Shown here one piece after another: positions 1 to 12,634 of a stretch of 64,000 nt of DNA. The stretch spans positions 11,548,019 through 11,612,018 of the forward strand of contig OY294054.1 of NCBI GenBank assembly GCA_958510825.1, read 5' to 3'. Below the pieces are notes generated by a model that was not told the origin of the DNA, ran no database searches, and saw nothing but the letters and a program-made list of their open reading frames with translations. The position numbers and the translations under genes are program-made. Every line of letters starts with the position of its first letter. The stretch's first letter is position 1. Origin of the DNA: Brachypterus glaber (Eukaryota > Arthropoda > Insecta > Coleoptera > Kateretidae).

Positions 1-1270
1 CCAAAAACAATCCCGAGCGAGAACTTTTGATAACATACCTGTATGCCAAATTTCAAGTCTCTAGCTTAAAGCGTTCTTAAGTTATCATGCCCACAAGATT
101 TCCCGGACAGACCGATCGACCGACCGACCGACCAATCGACCGAGCAACAATTTCTTTTTGCTCGAAATTGATTTATATCGACATAAAACGTCATAAAACG
201 CAAAAATACACAAAAAAAAATTGAAAATTTTTGTACGAATACAAGGCTTTCCGAAATTTTGAAAATTTTCAAAATGGGAAAGCCAAATATATACTGGAGC
301 GTTAAAAAAAATATTTTATAAAACATTGATATTACACTACTCAAAACATTTATCGCATATTTTTGAAATTTATTTATTGCGAACAACAGTGAAAATTAAC
401 TTTGTTGAAATACGTTTTTAAATATTCTTGATAATTTTAAAGAACTTTGAAAAAAGTATCCAATATTTTTTTGCAAGAAAAAGACTAATGAAACAAAATT
501 TCGTTAAATATTGCAATACCAAAATAAAATTTTTATGGAAAATTAATTTGAGAAGAATATATTTTTTGCGCAAAAAAATTAGTAACTATTATATCCACGC
601 AGGGCTCCTACGGTGCTCTAAATGAAAGTACTAATAAAGCAGGCCACTTACTAGGAAGCATGTTGCGCAACATGTTGGCGAACGGAGTTGTCGTCAACAA
701 GTTGCCAAATGTGTGTGTTGGTTCGTCAACATGCTACTATGTTGGAGGCTCCTAGGGCGAGACCAAAAAACCATTCTTTTACCCATAATCTTCTTTTGTT
801 TCTCTTATTTTCTGTGGCTGTTGTCAAGCCTATTGCAATAAATAATAAACAATGTTTAATAATAATATAATAAAATATCTAAAAGAAAGGGTCATTTTTT
901 ATGCGGCTGTAACGTCAGTTACCATGGAATCGCCCAACAGTATTACAATAGGAGTACTTTTTTATGTAGAATCACCTCTTAACATTTTGAAACACAGTGA
1001 ATATAATTTGCTTTTTAACACGTTCGCTGCTGACAATCCGCCTGGCGGGTCTATCAACTACTGATATTCAATGTCGATATCCCACCTGGCGGGATCCCTG
1101 TAGACTTGAATAAAATTACAAAAAAGTAGTCCGGCATCTGGAATGAGCGTCAATTTTTATAGGCGGAAGCGAATGTGTTAAAAGCTCGCTAAAAATTAAC
1201 TGTGTTCGCCGAACACTGTTCGGTTACTTTTCTGGAATCAATGAAAATTGATTCCAGATTTTTTTTGTAT
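1..1270. other. AT-rich DNA without a recognisable gene
   Basis: Only short open frames of low-complexity composition occur here, and none shows a domain or splice context. A short GACC/CGAC-rich run lies at about 107-146, the kind of sequence also seen as GACAGACGG-type runs near 10840, 12180 and 17190. Two CGCCTGGCGGG-like motifs sit near 1040 and 1085. I assign no function. Confidence 0.5.
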
Positions 1271-1302
1271 ACAACGCTCAATTCACAAGTTTTTGCCTGT
1301 AA

Positions 1303-1860
1303 TTAATTTATTTATTTATTTATTTGCCCAACAGATACAAGATCCTATAAATAGGCCTATTTATAGGACAAAACTTATAAATCTTACTTAGAAATACATA
1401 TATGTATATAAAAAATATTAATTTAACCAAAACAAATCAAATAATTAGATCTAATTAAATTATACATCATAAAAATAACAAAAAAGTAGCAGAAAAAATA
1501 GAATATAATAATATAGGTGTATACCTAGTAATAAGTAAAGATTACTAAATAAAATATAGTAATAAAAAAGTGGATAATATCAAATCCAAAAGTACAATAT
1601 CGTAGTCACTACATACCTTATAAACATTAATCAATAATTACTAATTATCTACCTTAAATTTAGAACTGAAAAGATCCTTATACGGATCATAAATGAGGTT
1701 TCATCGACGTTTTCTTACTAGGTACTTTCCACAATTTTAAACTTTAGAGTAGCATCTTTCCGTTCTAATATTTTAATCCCCGGTCTTTTAAAAACGCTTT
1801 AAATCCAAGTTCTTAAAAAACTCTTAGGTTGCAAAGCCATTTTTAGCCAGGGTAGAAAGT
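1303..1860 (-). mobile_element. possible 3' end of a non-LTR retrotransposon (minus strand)
   Basis: Read on the minus strand, the segment ends in TGTTGGGC followed by an (AAAT)n run at 1307-1324. This layout is typical of the 3' untranslated end and tail of insect LINEs. No intact reverse transcriptase frame is visible, so this could equally be an unrelated AT-rich repeat. Confidence 0.35.
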
Positions 1861-2009
1861 TTACGTGTATTATCTGAACTTGACTAAACTGTTATAAGTA
1901 TTTAAATTAATTCATTACCCATATATTTTACTAAATTAAACTTGAATTTAATTCTGATAGTTTAGATAAGTGGTTGCACGTGACTAAGTATTGATTAAGT
2001 TTTGACTAA

Positions 2010-2757
2010 GGGGCTGTCCATATATTACGTAACGCAATTTTTCAAAAAAAATGACCCCCTCTCCCCCTGTGTAACAAACTGTCACATTTACCAACACCCC
2101 CCCCTCCCCCCTGTGTAACGCATAACAATATAAAAATTTGTAATTTTTTTTTTCTAACATATCTTGATACAGAATTCCGCATAATGCAAGACGGTAAAAA
2201 GGCAGTGTAAAAATGATACATATTTATTATAATAATACATATAGCACTTAATGTACTTAAACGAAAAAATCACTCAAACTTTAAAAAAATATTCATAATC
2301 AATATCACACAGGGAAAAAATACTAGGTACCTCTTTTTACACTGAGTGTCACATATAACACGTATATTGTTTATGCACAGGTACACAAAATAGTACACAC
2401 ATTGGTGTTCTGTGAGTACACATCGCCGATGATTCATCGGCAAGATCACTCAAGTACAGGGCCGTAAGATTTTCTTTTAATATCAATGTCAACAGTTTTT
2501 TTACTAATTACAATATTATTTAAATATGCATAGTTTCGTCAATTTTTGTGTGAAAAGGGGAATTATGGGCCACTAAATAGTATATTTATGTTGAAATGAA
2601 AATACATCTGTCAAGCTTAGGAAATAAACATTAAATTTATTAAATTCCGTTACGTAACGTTTACCTAGACCCCCCCTCCCCCCTGTCACAAACTGTAACA
2701 ATTTCTCTGACCCCCTCCCCCCCCCCTAGGCGCGTTATGTAATATATGGACAGCCCC
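2010..2757. mobile_element. MITE with GGGGCTGTCC ends, TAA target duplication
   Basis: The 748-bp element begins GGGGCTGTCCATATATTACG and ends with its inverted counterpart, ATATATGGACAGCCCC. An exact 3-bp duplication TAA flanks it at 2007-2009 and 2758-2760. C-rich blocks (CCCCCTCCCCC) lie just inside both ends. It has no coding capacity. The TWA-type duplication suggests a PIF/Harbinger-derived non-autonomous element (inference). A related end fragment (GCGTTACGTAATACTTGAAC) lies at about 7052-7081. Confidence 0.8.
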
Positions 2758-2985
2758 TAACAGTGATTAGTTGTTCTATCTGCATAAATTCAATTTTTGA
2801 GATAAGCACACCATTGTATTAAATTACACTAGCCCCATGTACATAATAAAAAGAAATGTCCTACCTAAAACCCAAATCCTGAAAATTAGCCTAAGATATT
2901 TGTCCTAAATTTTCAATGCTTTCTAAATAAAATTGTCCTAACTAGTCTTTACTAGACGAATAAGTCAGGACTACGACTAACTTTA

Positions 2986-4635
2986 AGGCGCCTTTTCACG
3001 AAGCAATTTGTACGCAAGAATGATTCAGTCACTGCGCATGCCTTCAGGCAAATTTGATGATATTTTCGAGCCATCAAATTATTAGAACTATTTTTCGACG
3101 ATTCTCATGCAAGATTTATAGTTATTTTCGTGGTACCAACCTGGAAAAAAGTTACTAAATCGATTTCTTTTTACTAATATAGTAGCAACTGGACAATAAT
3201 TATTATTATTAATAACACTAGGCAACACGGTTTCTTGCCCCGATTGGAGTCATATGTTTTTTAACTAATTTTGGGTCGCTGAAACCGAATCTGGCCTCAG
3301 AATATTTCTATTACCTAGGTTTTCTGAGAAAAATAAGATAAAAATGTTAAAAAATCATTATTTCATTCCTCTTTTGTTCTAAAATCATGGGAGACAAAAA
3401 TATTCCAAGGACAAATTTGGATTCGGCGAACTCAATATTAGTTAAAAAATACCCAACCTAAAACATAGAAACTTTAAATTCATAGGTAGAATAAATAGGG
3501 ATATTATGAAAAAAAAAATATTTAAAAAAAATGGATAATGTGACAAAACTAAGTAGGGGTGAAGGGTAAGAAGAAGGGTGCATAAGGGGACAAGCTTATC
3601 GCCACGTACTCATGCTAAAAATTGTCAAAAATCATTACTAGGGTGTCAAAAATGAACTAAAAAAATGTTACGTATTATGGTTCTTATTTAATAAAGTAAC
3701 ATTTTTATGATGTAGAACCATTAAAAAAAAAACAAAAAAAATACACAATATTTTGTTTTATAAATTATTTTTAAATTGGCATAATTGCATGTACTAAAAT
3801 TTAAAAAATAAGATGTGCTGATTTTTTTTAAGGTCAAATTTGGATTTTGCGCCTTTAAATTGATAAGAAAAATATATTTTTTGGGCTCGGAAAAAAGTTT
3901 ACACTGTGTACTTTAATTTTATATCTTTTTCATTTACTTACTTTTTAGGAACAAACTAAGCAAAATAAAAAAATATTTGTATAAATATTTTTGTAGAGAA
4001 TTTTATAATCTACAAATTAAGTTCTATAAAGTTTTTAAAAAAATTTGATAGTTTTGCCACAAATGAGCAATTAAGTAAACTCTGCACTTTCATTTTAACC
4101 TTTTTATTTTTTTCGCGTACTTACTCTGACAGTAGATTCTTGACATATAAATTTTTGAATTCCTCGTATTTTTTTTAATATACACTAAAATTTTCAAAAT
4201 TCTACTCTTTTTTTTAAAGATTTTGAAAAAAAACGTCATTATTACCTGAACTTATATCTCAAAAATTTTAGGTGCTGGAATTTTTCTAAGGTCAGATTCG
4301 GTTCTACGCCCTCGAATTAGTAAGAAAAATTTACTTTCCGACCGGGACAAAAAAAAAAGTTGAGATTGGTTGCCTAGTGTAATAGGCCGGTCTGTCTAAC
4401 TAAAAAGCTTCCTTAAAAAAGCAAATGCTAGGTTATATTTTTGTGAACAAATGCAGAGACACGTTAAAATTCTCTGGTTGGCAGCATTGTTTAACTTGCA
4501 ATATATAGCTTCAAACTTGCGTACAACTTGCTCCGTGAAAAGGCAAATGAATGTGTAATTGTCCTCAAGCTATATCTGGCAGCAAACTTGCATAGCACCA
4601 AACTTGCGTATAATTTGCTCCGTGAAAAGGCGCCT
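2986..4635. mobile_element. MITE with AGGCGCCTTTTCACG ends, split by another transposon
   Basis: The left end AGGCGCCTTTTCACGAAGCA and right end CTCCGTGAAAAGGCGCCT are inverted repeats. They are flanked by TTA at 2983-2985 and 4636-4638. The inner parts also mirror each other (TTTGTACGCAAG / CTTGCGTATAATTTG). The 1.16-kb CACTA-like element at 3216-4379 sits inside, so this host element is older and only about 490 bp long without the insert. It is non-coding. Confidence 0.75.
3216..4379. mobile_element. CACTA-like non-autonomous DNA transposon, copy 1
   Basis: The 1164-bp element has terminal inverted repeats CACTAGGCAAC...GTTGCCTAGTG and an exact 3-bp target duplication TAA at 3213-3215 and 4380-4382. 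It has no transposase frame. A second copy of nearly the same length and sequence lies at 25461-26622. CACTA termini plus a 3-bp duplication are the hallmarks of the CACTA (CMC/EnSpm) group; that assignment is inferred from the ends alone. Confidence 0.85.
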
Positions 4636-5010
4636 TTACAGATCTTAGTAATTTAATTGGACTTTTTAGATCATTTAGTTCTAACTTTCTCAGATAGGAC
4701 AAATGCATTTAGTATGATTATTTATATTTCTGACAAAAAAAAAAATTTTTTTCAAAGGATATCACGTATTTTTGAATTAAAATAAAGCAGAACCCAACGC
4801 CATATTTATTTAAACATGTTTTCAAAAAGTGCAAACAAAAACAATAAAACTGGCTATATCTCAAAACATCCAATTTGCAGATAGGACAACTTGTCTTAGA
4901 AGGGCAGTATATTGTAACATGTAAAGTTTTATTTTCTCACTCTGACTATTATCTTAGTTAAATTATTATTATACTTCTGACAGCTTCACATTTTATGTCC
5001 GTTCTTAAAT

Positions 5011-5207
5011 ATTAAAGTACGTGACTCTAGAACTTAAGCCTTTTTAACAACAATTAAAGTACATTTGTATAGGATCATATCTTCTTATTCATTTGTAACT
5101 GAATTTTTAGTTACAAATGTATAGAAAGTTATGATTATACATTATGTATACAAATGTACTTTAATTTTTATCAAAAACACTATAGTTTTAAAGTCACGTA
5201 CTTTAAT
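5011..5207. mobile_element. small MITE with ATTAAAGTACGTGAC ends
   Basis: The inverted ends ATTAAAGTACGTGAC and GTCACGTACTTTAAT bound about 197 bp. An inner inverted pair (AATTAAAGTACATTTGTATA and its complement) makes the whole piece foldable. Related sequence recurs at about 6570-6660 and 31046-31203. Confidence 0.6.
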
Positions 5208-5226
5208 TTTAGATAGTGACTACTAG

Positions 5227-6005
5227 ACTCAGAAAATTTTTAATACTGACTGTTATTTGTTAATACATACTTTTTATTTATATCGCCACCATTGGTATTT
5301 AATACTTTACTTGTGATATTAAATACTGCAATGTATGTATTGTATACAAAATGTTGTCATGCTAACATAGAGACCGTGCTGGTACATTTGGATCCCCACG
5401 TAACATGTGTTTATTAATACTGTAAAATTTGGTATATTATATCACAGTTATAGTTTGAAATACTTTAAGTTGTAGTTGTTGTGTTGATCTAGTTTAAAGT
5501 ATGTTACAGTATTTAGTAAAATAACAATCGGTAAATAATACCAAAATTTTGATTAGTAATAATACAGAGAAAAGTAAAAAAAGGATCGATTATTTTATCA
5601 GTGTGGAATTGTGTATGGTTACAATCTTTATATTATTACTAATCAAAATTTTGGTATTATTTAGCGATTGTTAGTTTTTCTGAATACTGTAACATGCTTT
5701 AAACTAGATCAGTAATACAACTTAACAACAACTCAAAGTATACCATACTATAAGTGTGATATGCTTTACCAAATGTTACAGTAATTTTTACTATAACATG
5801 CTAGTATTAATAAACACATGTTGCGTGGGGATTCAAATGTACCAGCACGGGCTATGTTAGTATGACAACATTTGGTATACAACACACATATTGCAGTATT
5901 TAATATCACAAGTAAAGTATTAAATACCAATGGTGGCGATATAAATAACAAATATGTATTTACAAATAAAATTTAGTATTAAAATTACAATGAAATTTTC
6001 TCCTG
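5227..6005. mobile_element. foldback element, ACTCAGAAAATTT ends
   Basis: Two long arms (about 5227-5570 and 5635-6005) are near-complementary. Both contain the block with TATCGCCACCATTGGTATTT, and the arms fold into one large hairpin. The spacer between them is about 70 bp. A shorter member of the same family lies at 42893-43331. There is no coding capacity. Confidence 0.75.
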
Positions 6006-6212
6006 CTCATTATTTAAACCTGTAAAAAATTATCTTTTTAAACGGCAATCAAGGTCTTAAGTATTATTTTATTGAGTATGCATGTTCAAAAGGCGAAAAG
6101 CGTTTTAAGAGTCGTCGAAAAGCGATTAAAAAATCTTCGTAAGTGCCTACTCCTACCTTATTATAGGTACTATTCACGGCGCCTTCGCCAGAAGGCTCTA
6201 GCGCATCGCATT

Positions 6213-6442
6213 AGGAGCGCCTAAATGGTGAGATCTGCACAAAATTTGTTTTGGTTTTTTGTTGTTTGGTGTTTTTTTTTAATGGGTGGTGTTGGTTTAC
6301 GTTAACGTTGGTTTTGCCCCTGTTTGGTGTTTTTTTTAAATGGTTTTTATTAAAAATAATATATTGAAAAACGGTCAGCCCTCTACGACGTATGCGCAGT
6401 TCAGCATAAACTTTGCGCAGACTTCACGATTTAGGCGCTCCT
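6213..6442. mobile_element. MITE with AGGAGCGCCTAAAT ends
   Basis: The 230-bp element has inverted ends AGGAGCGCCTAAATGGTGAG and (complement) AGGAGCGCCTAAATCGTGAA. ATT is duplicated at 6210-6212 and 6443-6445. It lies in a locally GC-richer patch (about 6180-6540). The patch on its right, with GCGCACGG/GTGCACGG motifs, is unexplained. Confidence 0.65.
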
Positions 6443-7588
6443 ATTGAATTTACATCGCAACTCCATGCGTACGGTGCAGGAGTCTGCGTGCACGGAGCGC
6501 GAGCCAGTTAACTATGGTTCCGTGCGCACGGTGTAGCAGTCACTGCGTAATATTTAAGGACTGACATGAAATGTTGCTTGTTTTTAACAAAAATTAAAGT
6601 ACAATTGTATAGTATAATAAGTATCCATCTGCAACTAAATATTCAGTTTACTTTTTACAGTGTAGTGGTTATAATAATATTTAGTTTTGCTTTTTACAGT
6701 ATGGTTTAATTGTATAACATATAATTTTTGAAAAATTTAAACATCCGGTTTTGATCATCAGTTCATAAAATATTGACATTACTTGTTTTTAAGTTTCATT
6801 GTGAAAAGTATATTACGAAAAGCGAAGCAATATATATATATATATATGTGAACCTTGTTTTATATTTACAATTTTGGCGAAGGCGTCATGCACAATTAGT
6901 CACTTTTGGCCAAAAATTATTGTTTACAAAGATAACAAAATTAATTCTTTATGAAGTCACAGTAAGCGTGTTTATTCAAGCTGGACTGTAACGCCCATGT
7001 TAATGGTATAGGAAAATAGCGTTACAGGGGGGGGGGTCCAAAATGATCAACATTTGCGTTACGTAATACTTGAACGTTCCCTAACGCGTAATATCTAACT
7101 GAATATTACACTCAGGCGTGACATCACATTGTGACAACTAAAATTCACGAATGTTATCTGGTTACTTTAAAACTAAAACGTTTTGTACACTGCAGAGCAT
7201 AAGTGATACAAACTTGTGTTTGCCTCACTTATTCCATGCGGTGCATATGCCCCCTCCTCAAATATTTTTTTCTACGATCTAATAAAAAAGTTAACATTTC
7301 TACAAAAACAAATGAAGTTTTTAGACCGAAAAATAACCTTTTTCTTAGCATATTACTTTTCTGCTCGTTGCCATGGCAGCAAGCGCAAAATTGAATTTTG
7401 CGCCCTGAGTATAGGCAACCGGTATGTTAACATATATTTTTTGATGTTAATCGTGAAACAGCTGTCAGTTATATACGAGATGTGGTACTTCATTTTTTTA
7501 ATATAAAATTGTTATTTATGTCGAATCAAATTTCAATTTAGTGTGCTAAATATTTGTCTGCTTAATTATTTGTTGTTACGGAGGAATT

Positions 7589-7645
7589 ATGGAGAGTGAC
7601 AGTGATGAGGATTTTACTTCTAAACCACCACATTTTCTGAAAATT
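7589..7645 (+). CDS. candidate first coding exon of an unrecognised gene or transposase remnant
   Basis: An ATG opens a 19-codon frame (MESDSDEDFTSKPPHFLKI) that ends exactly at a perfect GTAAGT donor in phase 0. A TATAAAA-like box lies about 90 bp upstream near 7500. A possible acceptor (TTTATTTTAG) follows at about 7711 and opens a 46-codon frame ending near 7850. The acidic start is typical of nuclear proteins and of some DNA-transposase openings. I do not recognise a family and see no convincing downstream exons, so this may be a leftover of a transposon. Confidence 0.22.
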
Positions 7646-7992
7646 GTAAGTCTGCGCCTTTGTTAGGTTATGAACTTACTGCCTGAAAATTTATTTATTT
7701 ATTTATTTTAGATCGTGAAAAAATTTTGTTTTATTACGAGCGCAAAATGTGATTTCTGCTTTTGCGTTAATGCTAGACGCCTCGATCAGCAAATTCCACG
7801 CTCAAGCAGAGCAGAGCAGAAATCAGTCATTTTTCACTCAATACAAAAATAACTATTTCGACATCCCTGATTGTTTGTACAAAAAACTTAGTGATCATAC
7901 TTCCCGATAATACATTTGTTGTCTTGATTGCAAGTCTCAAAATAGTCTAAAAGCTGGTGAACATTTTCATTTCATTATTTTCTCCCAGCTGT

Positions 7993-8189
7993 ATTACATT
8001 ACATTACATTACATTACATTACATTACATTACATTACATTACATTACATTACATTATATTACATTACATTACATTACATTACATTACATTACATTACATT
8101 ACATTACATTACATTACATTACATTACATTACATTACATTACATTACATTACATTACATTACATTACATTACATTACATTACATTACAT
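7993..8189. repeat. pentanucleotide satellite (ATTAC)n
   Basis: About 39 near-perfect copies of ATTAC run for 197 bp. The open frame that spans it is an artefact of the repeat. Confidence 0.97.
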
Positions 8190-8310
8190 GTTTGTTTAAC
8201 CTCTTACTATTCTACTTAATTAAGTATCCCCTAAGTCCAGGACTTGTGTGGGCTAGTAGTAGGGGACCACCGGTTTATACTGGATGCAACTTTGCTCACG
8301 CCTCTCTTTT
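8190..8310 (-). mobile_element. possible retroposon fragment with (TGTAA)n tail
   Basis: This less AT-rich segment abuts the satellite. On the minus strand it reads GAGGCGTGAGCAAAG and then runs into the pentanucleotide array, the arrangement expected of a SINE or LINE 3' end with an expanded tail. No promoter boxes or reverse transcriptase motif can be shown. Confidence 0.35.
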
Positions 8311-9990
8311 TTTTTTTTTCACGTAATTATTGTTAAAAATTATACACTGTGACTTGATTTACTTGACATTGGAATCAATCATTTGGCTTACTTTTACCGA
8401 TTTTTGTTTACAAAAATGTTATTAGAAATAAACCACATTTACCTGGACAAAGTTGTAAGGTTTTACGGTATTGATACAAAAGTTCAGACGGAAAACAGCT
8501 GGTCCGATTTTAACAAACATGTTTTTTTTACGAATTGTCTTGGTTCTAAGATTGACAAAGTTTATATTTTTTAAAAATTAAAATGGCGGATGTGGAACGA
8601 CATATATAAAATAAAAAATAAATAAATAAAACTCATTGAATAGGGTATTTCACAGAGCCGTAGCAAAAGCAATTTATTAGGGAGCAAGCTAGATTTTACC
8701 AACATTTCCATCGAAGAATTACCAACGTTTTTTGAAATGAAGATTTACCAATTTTTTTCACAGAAAAGTGATGACCAAAAAAATCGACTTTTGCCACTCT
8801 TTGATGAAGAAATTACCAACTATTTAAATTTTCCTTCAATTTGAGAGGGGGTTGTGACCCCGAAAAGACGTCTAATCAGAAAGTTTTCATCTACAACATA
8901 TCCAAAAATCAATAAATTCGGTTAAATTTTATTTTCTTTTTTGCGACGGATAATCAGGAATTATGTGCGTTATCCGGAAATTATCGCATTCGGATAAAAA
9001 ATGCCAGTTACCATCGAAACGTTACCCACAAAATATTATTTAAATAATTAAAATTGCAGTACGCGTTCAGAAGTTATGAGTGAACAAGTCCAACAAAGTC
9101 ACGCATCGAAATGATAACCTCCTCCTTTTGGGTCGCTTAAAATTAAACTTGTGATGCCATTTTGTGTTTATCATTATGAATTTAAATTTTAAGGGCCTGA
9201 TTCGGTTTTAGAGACCTTAAAAACTTATTAGTATTTTTTGATAATAAACATATATCGTTTTAGAATTTCTGGCCCAGTGTGCGGTGTAAAACCTTAAAAA
9301 GTGACCTTAGCTCCCCATATACGTGAAAATAATATTTGTATAATGCTTAAGCTTATGTTAGTCTTTAAATAATGTAATCTGTCTCACACAGTGATAATAA
9401 ATGATCAGTATAAAACACAAATACTGTTGAAAATAGGCATTTGTAGACCATTTTTTAAATTGGCCTGAAATTCTGCAGCAACATTTGCCTTTAAAATTTT
9501 CAGTTGACTATAAAAGTAGAATGTCTATATTTTCTGGTGGTGTACATGGATTTCCGGAAAGTGGTTTCTATTTTTGCCCTTTTGCCCCCAAATATGTCCA
9601 AATTATAGACTAAAATGTACAATAGCGCCCTCTGTAGGTAAAAATCCAAAAGTTTTTTTGTCATACAATGGTCCTTGATAAAACGTAACTTTTGACCAAA
9701 TATGAAGTTAATAACTTTTAAAATAAAAATTATGTGCTAAAAAAACGAAATTCAGTAATTTTAGGACCCTTAAATTCCATAGGTCCTAGATGCTAGGGGT
9801 TATATTCGATTGAACCCAAAACTTGGGTTTAGGGTCTTTTTGAATAAATAAAACGATAAAAAAAATTTCACGCGAATCCCAGGACTCTTGCAAATCGAAA
9901 ATTTGACGATTTCGCGATATTATAGTTAAGGGGTCCATTTTTCGGAGTTAAATATTCTTAAATATTCAATAAAAAAAACTAAAAAATATA
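8311..9990. other. non-coding AT-rich DNA
   Basis: No gene, splice pattern or clear terminal repeat was recognised. Several degenerate ACCAAC motifs occur at about 8695-8820, and the rest is unassigned single-copy-looking AT-rich DNA. Confidence 0.4.
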
Positions 9991-9994
9991 TATT

Positions 9995-10450
9995 TTTTAA
10001 ATTTTGACCTGAAATTCGTAATCTACGACTCCAAAAACCCTTATATACCGATTTCGAGTCAACATGGTTCATAAATACCAAAAAATTGCCATATTGGCGC
10101 CGCCATTTTGAATTTTTAAATTTTAGGCAAAGATTCTTAATCTACGACCGAGCTTACTACCCAGAAAATGCCCAGATACGGATTTTGCTGGCGCTGTATT
10201 TTAATTTTTTAATTTTGAACAAAAATTCATAATCTACAACCCCGAAACCCCCCAGAAACGTTGGTTCTAATAGGTCATTAATGACACCATGTTGGCGCTG
10301 CCATTTTATTTTTTTAATTTGAACAAAAATTCATAATCTACTACCCCGAAAAACCCTGATACCGATTTGAAATGACACAAGTCGTCCGCCATATTAGCAC
10401 CGCCATTTTGAACTTTTTAATTTTGACCAAAAATTTGAAATCTTTGACCC
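9995..10450. repeat. degenerate tandem repeat with CCGCCATTTTGAA core
   Basis: About four diverged units of roughly 100-120 bp each carry CATATTGGCGCCGCCATTTT-like and TTCATAATCTACGACCCC-like blocks. A comparable degenerate series with CCGCCATnTTG blocks occurs at 57980-58290. Confidence 0.6.
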
Positions 10451-11390
10451 CAAGAAAATGGGGGTACCTGGTAATTAAAAATAAACAACCTGATTAACTC
10501 AAGAGCAAAGAAAAAAGTCCAAACTCTGCAAATGAGGATAATTTGATTATCGAGGGAGAAAGCTTTGATATCAAAAATAATAACCCCTCTCTTACCCCCT
10601 GACTAGGGCCAGGAGCTAAATTTTTCAAATGGGGACTATAACCATTCTTATACGTCGAAAGTTTTTTTTATAAAGAATTTGTTGGTATTTTTATATTTTT
10701 ATTGCAAAATTACCCTTCCCCTTTCACAGAGGTAACAAAATGGTGATCCCTATTTTAAAAAATAATGCCCTCGGTCAGTAAGGGGCTATTTTTTTTAAGC
10801 CCAGATTTTCGCCCTCATTAGAACAGACGAACATGCGGATAGACGGGCAGACCGACGTACATTTTTAAAAGTTGTTTAAAATTGATTTTGAACAAAAATA
10901 TTAAACCTATAACGCTCTTCTGCTATGAAGCTACGAAGAGTAATTAGAAATTTAAAAAAAAAAATAAGAAAAGAATATAAAATCATTATATAGCCAGCTG
11001 AAATTTTAAGTACTTTTAATAATATTTTATTAAGTCATTTATAATAAAAATATATATGTAAATTTTTTAATGAATGCCTTAAATTAACGATATGTTATCA
11101 AAAATTTATGCGGGTATAAAGTAAAAATTACTTACCTATAAACCTTCATTTTGCTCTAATTTTTTCCACACTCTTTTTAGGTCAGTTAATTTGTTTTTTT
11201 TTAATATCTGGTAGGTGTACCTACTTTATGCAATAAATTTATTTTATCATAAATTTTTGATTTAATAGGACCCCCATATGGGGTTTTGTATTTCAAAACA
11301 AAACTTCCTAAATAATAAAAAATATATTTTAAAAAACAAGCCGTAAAGTTATGTAATGCTTCGCGTTTTCTCTTTGTATATAAGTGTCAA
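10451..11390. other. non-coding DNA
   Basis: No gene found. A short purine-rich GACGGGCAGACCGACG run lies at about 10835-10860, and the remainder is AT-rich without recognisable ends. Confidence 0.4.
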
Positions 11391-11392
11391 GT

Positions 11393-11580
11393 GGGGTGAC
11401 TTCGGACAGTGTGGGTGACTTCGGAAACTTTTTCAAAAAACCCCAAACCAAAGCAGGTGTACACAAGTAATGGGGTTGTGTGCACAAGTCGTGGAATTAA
11501 ACCCCACAACTTGTGCTCACGTGCTTTGGTTCAGAGGCTTTTGCGAAAAAGTGTCCGAAGTCACCCCAGTTGACGGTACT
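11393..11580. mobile_element. MITE with GGGGTGACTTCGGAC ends, copy 1
   Basis: The inverted ends GTGGGGTGACTTCGGAC and GTCCGAAGTCACCCC enclose about 188 bp. An inner palindromic ATGGGGTTGTGTGCACAAG / CTTGTGCTCACGTG section adds to the fold. A copy of nearly the same length lies at 21329-21520 in ken intron 3. Short open frames in both copies are mere by-products. Confidence 0.7.
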
Positions 11581-11694
11581 TCTCAAAATATAATTTCTTT
11601 TTTGCTTAATTTTTTATACTCTAATAAAGAGTATAACTTTTTTGTTTACAAATTAATTTTTTTTTCTGAAATTGGATTAAATATTTATACTGTA

Positions 11695-12170
11695 CGTCTA
11701 AAAGTCACCCCCCCTTAACGATTGAACGAGTTGAGATCTTAAATAAGGCAACTTAAACTATCTTTTTGGATATATTTGATGCTTTTAGCTTTAAAAATGT
11801 GAGCAGGGGGCATGGGAGATTTTTTTTTAAATACATCATTTTAAAGTCTAAAATATTTTATTTGATGAGACAGTTTTTGAGAGTTAAAGATGAAAATTTT
11901 TGTCAAAATTTCTTTAAAAAAAGGCAAATAATTTTTGAAAAATGGTTTATTTTATGATGCAAATACGTCAATTATACTTTTAAACCAATTTTATACCCTA
12001 CCGTGCCGTGCTTATTTTATATCGTACCGTGCGGTCCAAAAGTCCCCCCCTTAACTTTTGAACGAGTTGAAATATCGACTTTAAATTTGGAATACTTTAA
12101 TAAAATAATCCAACAAGACCCAATCTTTTAAAATGTGGCCTTTCCGTATAATTACACAAGATTTGTGACG
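11695..12170. repeat. diverged dispersed repeat (AAAAGTCMCCCCCCTTAACG family)
   Basis: Two consecutive, diverged copies start near 11700 and 12040. Each shares a CCCCCCTTAAC block, a GAACGAGTTGA block and a following TTTAAAATGTG block. Similar sequence occurs at about 19780-20000 and 39905-40120. These look like decayed fragments of one transposon family; complete ends are not visible here. Confidence 0.5.
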
Positions 12171-12634
12171 TACAGAAGGTTGGACAGACGGACAATCGGA
12201 GGGATGGACGGACAGACTAAAATGAAAGCTGTTCAAAATTCGATAAAAACATTTATATACAAAAATTTAGATCCAGGATGATTCTGAAAAAAAAAACATA
12301 CTAAATACTCTCCTAGATCTTCCTGCTGTAAAGAGTTTAAAAATGCTAAGTACCTAGATCGATTTATTTTTAATTGGGAAGACAAATGGAGTTCTATGGT
12401 TTGGACTTTTTTTTGTATAAATCGGGCTGGGGTAAGCGAGTCAAACCACTTATTTATTATTTTTTTTTTTTGAAAGATAGATATATTTTTAAATCAATTT
12501 TTGAAAAATAACACTGGTCGACAAATCTGAAGATTTCTCTAACTGAGATTCCAGAAATAGGTTTATACTAATTTTGGGTCGCTGAATCCAAATCCGAAGG
12601 CCGTTTGTCTCCATCACCCTCAAATTTTTTGATA

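Noticed and set aside
66..386. 106-codon minus-strand frame
   Set aside because: Phe/Ile/Lys-rich, no recognisable domain, no supporting gene signals in AT-rich DNA.
7957..8199. 80-codon frame of HYITL repeats
   Set aside because: Translation of the (ATTAC)n satellite; no gene context.
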